The notes under the pieces: model-generated
The model's input: the letters and a program-made list of their open reading frames with translations, nothing else
Databases searched by the model: none
Told to the model about the DNA's origin: nothing
Assembly: GCA_023411615.1 (NCBI GenBank)
Contig: JAEYOR010000067.1
Span: forward strand, 1 to 24,723
Direction: 5' to 3'
DNA: 24,723 nucleotides
DNA from: Actinomycetes bacterium
GTDB lineage: Bacteria > Actinomycetota > Actinomycetes > Actinomycetales > Demequinaceae
Shown here: piece by piece, positions 22,007-24,723 of the stretch
How positions within the stretch are numbered: the first letter of the stretch is position 1
Layout: the number at the start of each line of letters is the position of its first letter
Position numbers and translations under genes: made by a program

Positions 22007-23914
22007 TCACTGTGCGGCATTTTGGCGCTTTGCGCGCGCCGCCGCACGGCCACGTGCCGTCTGTTCGAGGACTACCTTGCGAATTCGCACGTTCTCAGGC
22101 GTCACTTCCACGCATTCGTCATCCGAGGCAAACTCAAGCGACTCTTCGAGAGTGAGGCGGCGCGGCGGCGTGAGACGCTCAAGTTCTTCACCCGTGGAGG
22201 AGCGAATGTTGTTGAGCTTCTTCTCTTTAGTGATGTTGACATCCATGTCTTCGGCACGGTTGTTCTCACCGACCACCATGCCTTCATAGACATCCTCCGT
22301 GGGCCCCACAAAGAAGGTGCCACGAGCGGAAAGGTCCATGAGGGCATTGGGTGTCACGACGCCCGAGCGGTCCGCAACGAGCGAACCTGACGTGCGGTAG
22401 ACGATTGGTCCACACCAGGCCTCGTAGCCATGCGAGATCGAGGACGCGATTCCAGTGCCTCGCGTCTCGGTAAGGAAGGTCGAGCGGAACCCGATGAGGC
22501 CACGAGCAGGGACGATGAACTCCATCCGCACCCAGCCCGTGCCGTGGTTTGACATTGACTCCATGCGGCCCTTGCGGGCGGCCATGAGTTGCGTGACCGC
22601 ACCCAAGTGCTCCTCGGGCACGTCGATGGTCATGTGCTCCATGGGCTCGTGAACCTTGCCGTCAACGTCCTTGGTGACAACTTGCGGTTTGCCCACTGTG
22701 AGCTCGAACCCCTCACGACGCATCTGCTCCACCAAGATCGCGAGTGCAAGTTCACCGCGTCCTTGGACCTCCCACGCATCGGGGCGCTCGGTGGGCAACA
22801 CGCGAATCGACACGTTGCCAATGAGTTCCTTGTCGAGGCGGTCCTTCACCTGACGAGCCGTCACCTTGGCGCCCTTGACCCTGCCTGCAAGTGGCGACGT
22901 GTTGATGCCGATCGTCATCGAGATGGCAGGGTCGTCGACAGCGATGAGCGGGAGCGCCTGCGGGTTGTCGAGGTCCGTAAGCGTTTCACCAATGGTGATG
23001 TCCTCAATGCCCGCGACGGCAACGATGTCACCCGGACCGGCGTCCTCGGCGGGCACCCGCTCAAGACCAATGGTGGTGAGCAACTCGGTGATCTTCACCT
23101 GCTTGATGGAGCCATCATGACGTGCCCATGCGACCTGCTGGCCCTTACGGATACGGCCGTTGTAGACGCGGAGCAGGGCGAGGCGTCCAAGGAAGGGCGA
23201 TGCGTCGAGGTTGGTGACATGTGCTTGCAGGGGCGCGGACTCGTCGTAGGTAGGAGCGGGAACACGTTCCATGATCACTTCGAAGAGTGGGCGAAGGTCG
23301 GCGCTGTCCGGCAGGGTGCCGTCCGGAGGTTGCGTGAGCGAGGCGCGTCCCGCTTTCGCTGACGCGTAGACGACTGGCACCTCAAGCAAGGCGTCGACGT
23401 CCAGGTCCGGCACTTCCGCGTGGAGGTCCGAGGCGAGAGAGAGGAGGAGGTCATGCGTCTCCTCGACAACTTCCGCAATACGCGAGTCCGGCCGATCCAC
23501 CTTGTTGACGACGATGATGACCGGCAGGTGCGCGGCAAGGGCTTTGCGCAAGACAAACCGAGTCTGCGGCAAAGGCCCTTCTGAAGCGTCGACCAGAAGA
23601 ACAACGCCATCGACCATCGACAGGCCGCGCTCTACTTCCCCGCCGAAGTCCGCGTGACCCGGGGTGTCAATGACGTTGATCGTCACCTCATCCGGGCCGT
23701 GTGTGGAACCTGTGTAGCGAATCGCGGTGTTCTTGGCGAGGATCGTGATCCCCTTTTCGCGCTCAAGGTCACCTGAGTCCATGGCGCGTTCGTTGACATG
23801 CGCATGTTCTCCGAACGCTCCCCCCTGCCACAACATGGCGTCGACGAGGGTGGTCTTGCCGTGGTCGACGTGGGCGACGATGGCAACGTTGCGCAGATCT
23901 GAGCGCAAGGGCAT
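22007..23914 (-). CDS. typA: ribosome-associated GTPase TypA/BipA
   Basis: This 635-residue translational GTPase of the EF-G/LepA superfamily acts on the ribosome and is important under stress and at low temperature. The GTPase motifs are all present: AHVDHGKTT (G1), REKGITI (G2), DTPGHADF (G3), NKVDRPD (G4) and the YASAKAG (G5) region. Domains II, III and V follow, and the TypA-specific C-terminal part includes RGLIGFRSTFLTETRGTG. The ending ARAKRQNAAQ is basic. Two in-frame ATGs exist, 23932 and 23914. Neither has a Shine-Dalgarno, and the second gives the family-like start MPLRSDLRNVAIV. TAGAAT lies upstream as a probable -10. It is divergent from the chemotaxis gene. Confidence 0.95.
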   Translation of the reverse strand: MPLRSDLRNVAIVAHVDHGKTTLVDAMLWQGGAFGEHAHVNERAMDSGDLEREKGITILAKNTAIRYTGSTHGPDEVTINVIDTPGHADFGGEVERGLSMVDGVVLLVDASEGPLPQTRFVLRKALAAHLPVIIVVNKVDRPDSRIAEVVEETHDLLLSLASDLHAEVPDLDVDALLEVPVVYASAKAGRASLTQPPDGTLPDSADLRPLFEVIMERVPAPTYDESAPLQAHVTNLDASPFLGRLALLRVYNGRIRKGQQVAWARHDGSIKQVKITELLTTIGLERVPAEDAGPGDIVAVAGIEDITIGETLTDLDNPQALPLIAVDDPAISMTIGINTSPLAGRVKGAKVTARQVKDRLDKELIGNVSIRVLPTERPDAWEVQGRGELALAILVEQMRREGFELTVGKPQVVTKDVDGKVHEPMEHMTIDVPEEHLGAVTQLMAARKGRMESMSNHGTGWVRMEFIVPARGLIGFRSTFLTETRGTGIASSISHGYEAWCGPIVYRTSGSLVADRSGVVTPNALMDLSARGTFFVGPTEDVYEGMVVGENNRAEDMDVNITKEKKLNNIRSSTGEELERLTPPRRLTLEESLEFASDDECVEVTPENVRIRKVVLEQTARGRAAARAKRQNAAQ

Positions 23915-23965
23915 GCGGGGGACTCGTTTCATTGAGGGGGATGGCCCGGATGCGGACCGCCGTTC

Positions 23966-23971
23966 ATTCTA
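23966..23971 (-). promoter_or_regulatory. -10 box of the typA promoter
   Basis: On the minus strand TAGAAT, close to consensus, lies 34 bases before the first in-frame typA ATG (23932). No good -35 is seen at 17-18 bases. The leader it implies has no Shine-Dalgarno. Confidence 0.45.
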
Positions 23972-23998
23972 GCGATCTCTCACCCACGGGATAAAGCG

Positions 23999-24105
23999 GA
24001 AAGTCCAGACTTTCTCGAGCGGACACGCGCGATCGACACGCCACGCAAATCCTCACTGAGGGCACCCCGGAGCCGATGGGGTGCGCGAGAGTCTCGATAG
24101 AAAGG
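23999..24105 (+). other. foldable leader upstream of the chemotaxis-protein gene
   Basis: Several complementary segments lie in the 179 bases between typA and the chemotaxis gene. GAAAGTC (23999-24005) pairs with GACTTTC (24008-24014). GACTTTCTCG (24008-24017) could instead pair with CGAGAGTC (24086-24093) with a two-base bulge. Inside lie the stems CCTC/GAGG (24051-24061) and GCACCCC/GGGGTGC (24062-24084, 9-base loop). The first two pairings exclude each other because they share GACTTTC. AAAGG for translation starts at 24101, just past the outer stem. This looks like a structured 5' leader, but I cannot fold it and I match it to no known riboswitch. It does not show the AGGGCAAACC core of the c-di-GMP-I class. 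Confidence 0.4.
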
Positions 24106-24111
24106 TCTGCC

Positions 24112-24723
24112 ATGGCATTGCTCGCCGCCCGTCGCGCACCACAGGGCTCGGCAACGGTGTTGCCACGTTCCGTTTCGACCAGCGCGCTGCTCGAATCGCT
24201 GTCCGCTGCAGTCTTCATCGCGGATATGGACCTCACTCTTACCTATGCGAACAAGGCATCACTGCGAATGCTTGCCAAAGTGACCAATGCAATGCAGAAC
24301 GACGGCGCCCCGACCACCGACAGCCCCATCGGCGCGTCGCTTGCGAGCTTCTACGAGGACCCGGCACGTATGGAGGCGGCGCTGCGAGACCCATCGCAAT
24401 TACCGTTCGAGTACTTTTTCACCTCCGGACGTGTGAGACTGCGCACGACGATTTCGGCGGTGGTTGACGACGCTGGGGTCCAGCAGGGCTTTTGCGTCGT
24501 CTGGGACGACGTGTCCTTTGACACCAACCTCCGCGACTTCTCGACAACGACCGCGACGCGACTCATCCAACTGGGTGACAACCTCGAGATGTTGATGACG
24601 CAGTTGACGTTGCAGGCATCGAACACATCGGAAGGCGCCCAAACCGCTGCCGCTGCCGTTGAGCAGATGAGCGCATCCGTGCAAGAGATCGCGAGTTCCG
24701 CCTCCCAAGCAGTGACCGTCGCC
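24112..24723 (+). CDS. PAS-domain methyl-accepting chemotaxis protein (partial)
   Basis: The window holds the first 204 codons, and the gene runs off the right edge. The N-terminal arm (MALLAARRAPQG) leads to a PAS-type domain at about residues 25-130, with SLSAAVFIADMDLTLTYANK at its start and FEYFFTSGRVRLRTTISAV later. A linker (about 135-170) is followed by the start of the MCP signalling region, AAAAVEQMSASVQEIASSAS, typical of the methyl-accepting helical hairpin. No membrane segment is visible, so it is probably a cytoplasmic receptor whose signal enters through the PAS domain. The ATG at 24112 follows AAAGG at 6 bases. It suggests a motile organism. Whether the missing part carries the full signalling tip cannot be seen. 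Confidence 0.9.
   Translation, partial: MALLAARRAPQGSATVLPRSVSTSALLESLSAAVFIADMDLTLTYANKASLRMLAKVTNAMQNDGAPTTDSPIGASLASFYEDPARMEAALRDPSQLPFEYFFTSGRVRLRTTISAVVDDAGVQQGFCVVWDDVSFDTNLRDFSTTTATRLIQLGDNLEMLMTQLTLQASNTSEGAQTAAAAVEQMSASVQEIASSASQAVTVA

Noticed and set aside
24040..24084. Flagellar sigma-28 promoter or c-di-GMP-I riboswitch before the chemotaxis gene
   Set aside because: GCCGATGG is present, but no TAAA lies at the right spacing. The conserved AGGGCAAACC and GAAA-tetraloop hairpin of the riboswitch are absent.

Overview
The window is chromosomal DNA from a high-GC actinobacterium, most likely a motile member of the Micrococcales (Cellulomonas/Demequina-like; the genus is a guess). 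The signs are a four-subunit SdhCDAB operon, the actinobacterial type of DapD, a 55-residue DUF3117 protein that is nearly actinobacteria-specific, an ECF sigma factor/ZAS anti-sigma/HtrA/TatB cluster like mycobacterial sigE-rseA-htrA-tatB, and TANNNT boxes placed a few bases before start codons as in leaderless transcripts. Genes are densely packed. There is no gap above 300 bases, no tRNA or rRNA gene, no insertion sequence, no phage gene and no CRISPR array. I see 25 protein-coding genes, one of them cut by the right edge.

Layout. 1-2351 (minus): a BMP/PnrA-type lipoprotein whose transporter genes probably lie off the left edge, then a ManC-type mannose-1-phosphate guanylyltransferase. 2404-6297 (plus): sdhC-sdhD-sdhA-sdhB with overlapping or nearly touching ends, plus a fifth gene for an unknown two-helix membrane protein. 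6294-11595 (minus): an ECF sigma factor, its zinc-type anti-sigma factor, an HtrA protease and a TatB-like protein, followed by trpS and a YihY/BrkB membrane protein. A GGAAC-N17-CGTT element precedes the sigma gene, so the system probably activates itself. 11707-12339 (plus): a SAM-dependent O-methyltransferase, divergent from the sigma gene as in mycobacteria.

12353-14853 (minus): a DUF3117 protein, a LOG/TIGR00730 protein, dapE and a small two-helix membrane protein. 14894-16701 (plus): dapD and a membrane-anchored lysozyme/transglycosylase-like protein. 16731-19532 (minus): citrate synthase, dapC and a 7Fe ferredoxin. dapC, dapD and dapE together provide much of the succinylase branch of diaminopimelate/lysine synthesis, which feeds peptidoglycan. 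19603-21964 (minus): a VanW-domain protein with a Glu-Pro repeat, coupled to a small membrane protein. 21967-23914 region (minus): the ribosome-associated GTPase TypA/BipA. 24112-end (plus): the N-terminal part of a PAS-domain methyl-accepting chemotaxis protein, preceded by a leader with several possible RNA stems.

Most of the window is conserved housekeeping and envelope-stress sequence. I found no clearly new multi-gene system. The points most worth a second look are the foldable leader before the chemotaxis gene, the sigma-factor promoter, the palindrome over the DUF3117 promoter, the run of leaderless-type starts, the O-methyltransferase that lacks the usual Asp-Asn metal pair, and the unknown membrane or wall proteins attached to the sdh and dapD operons.
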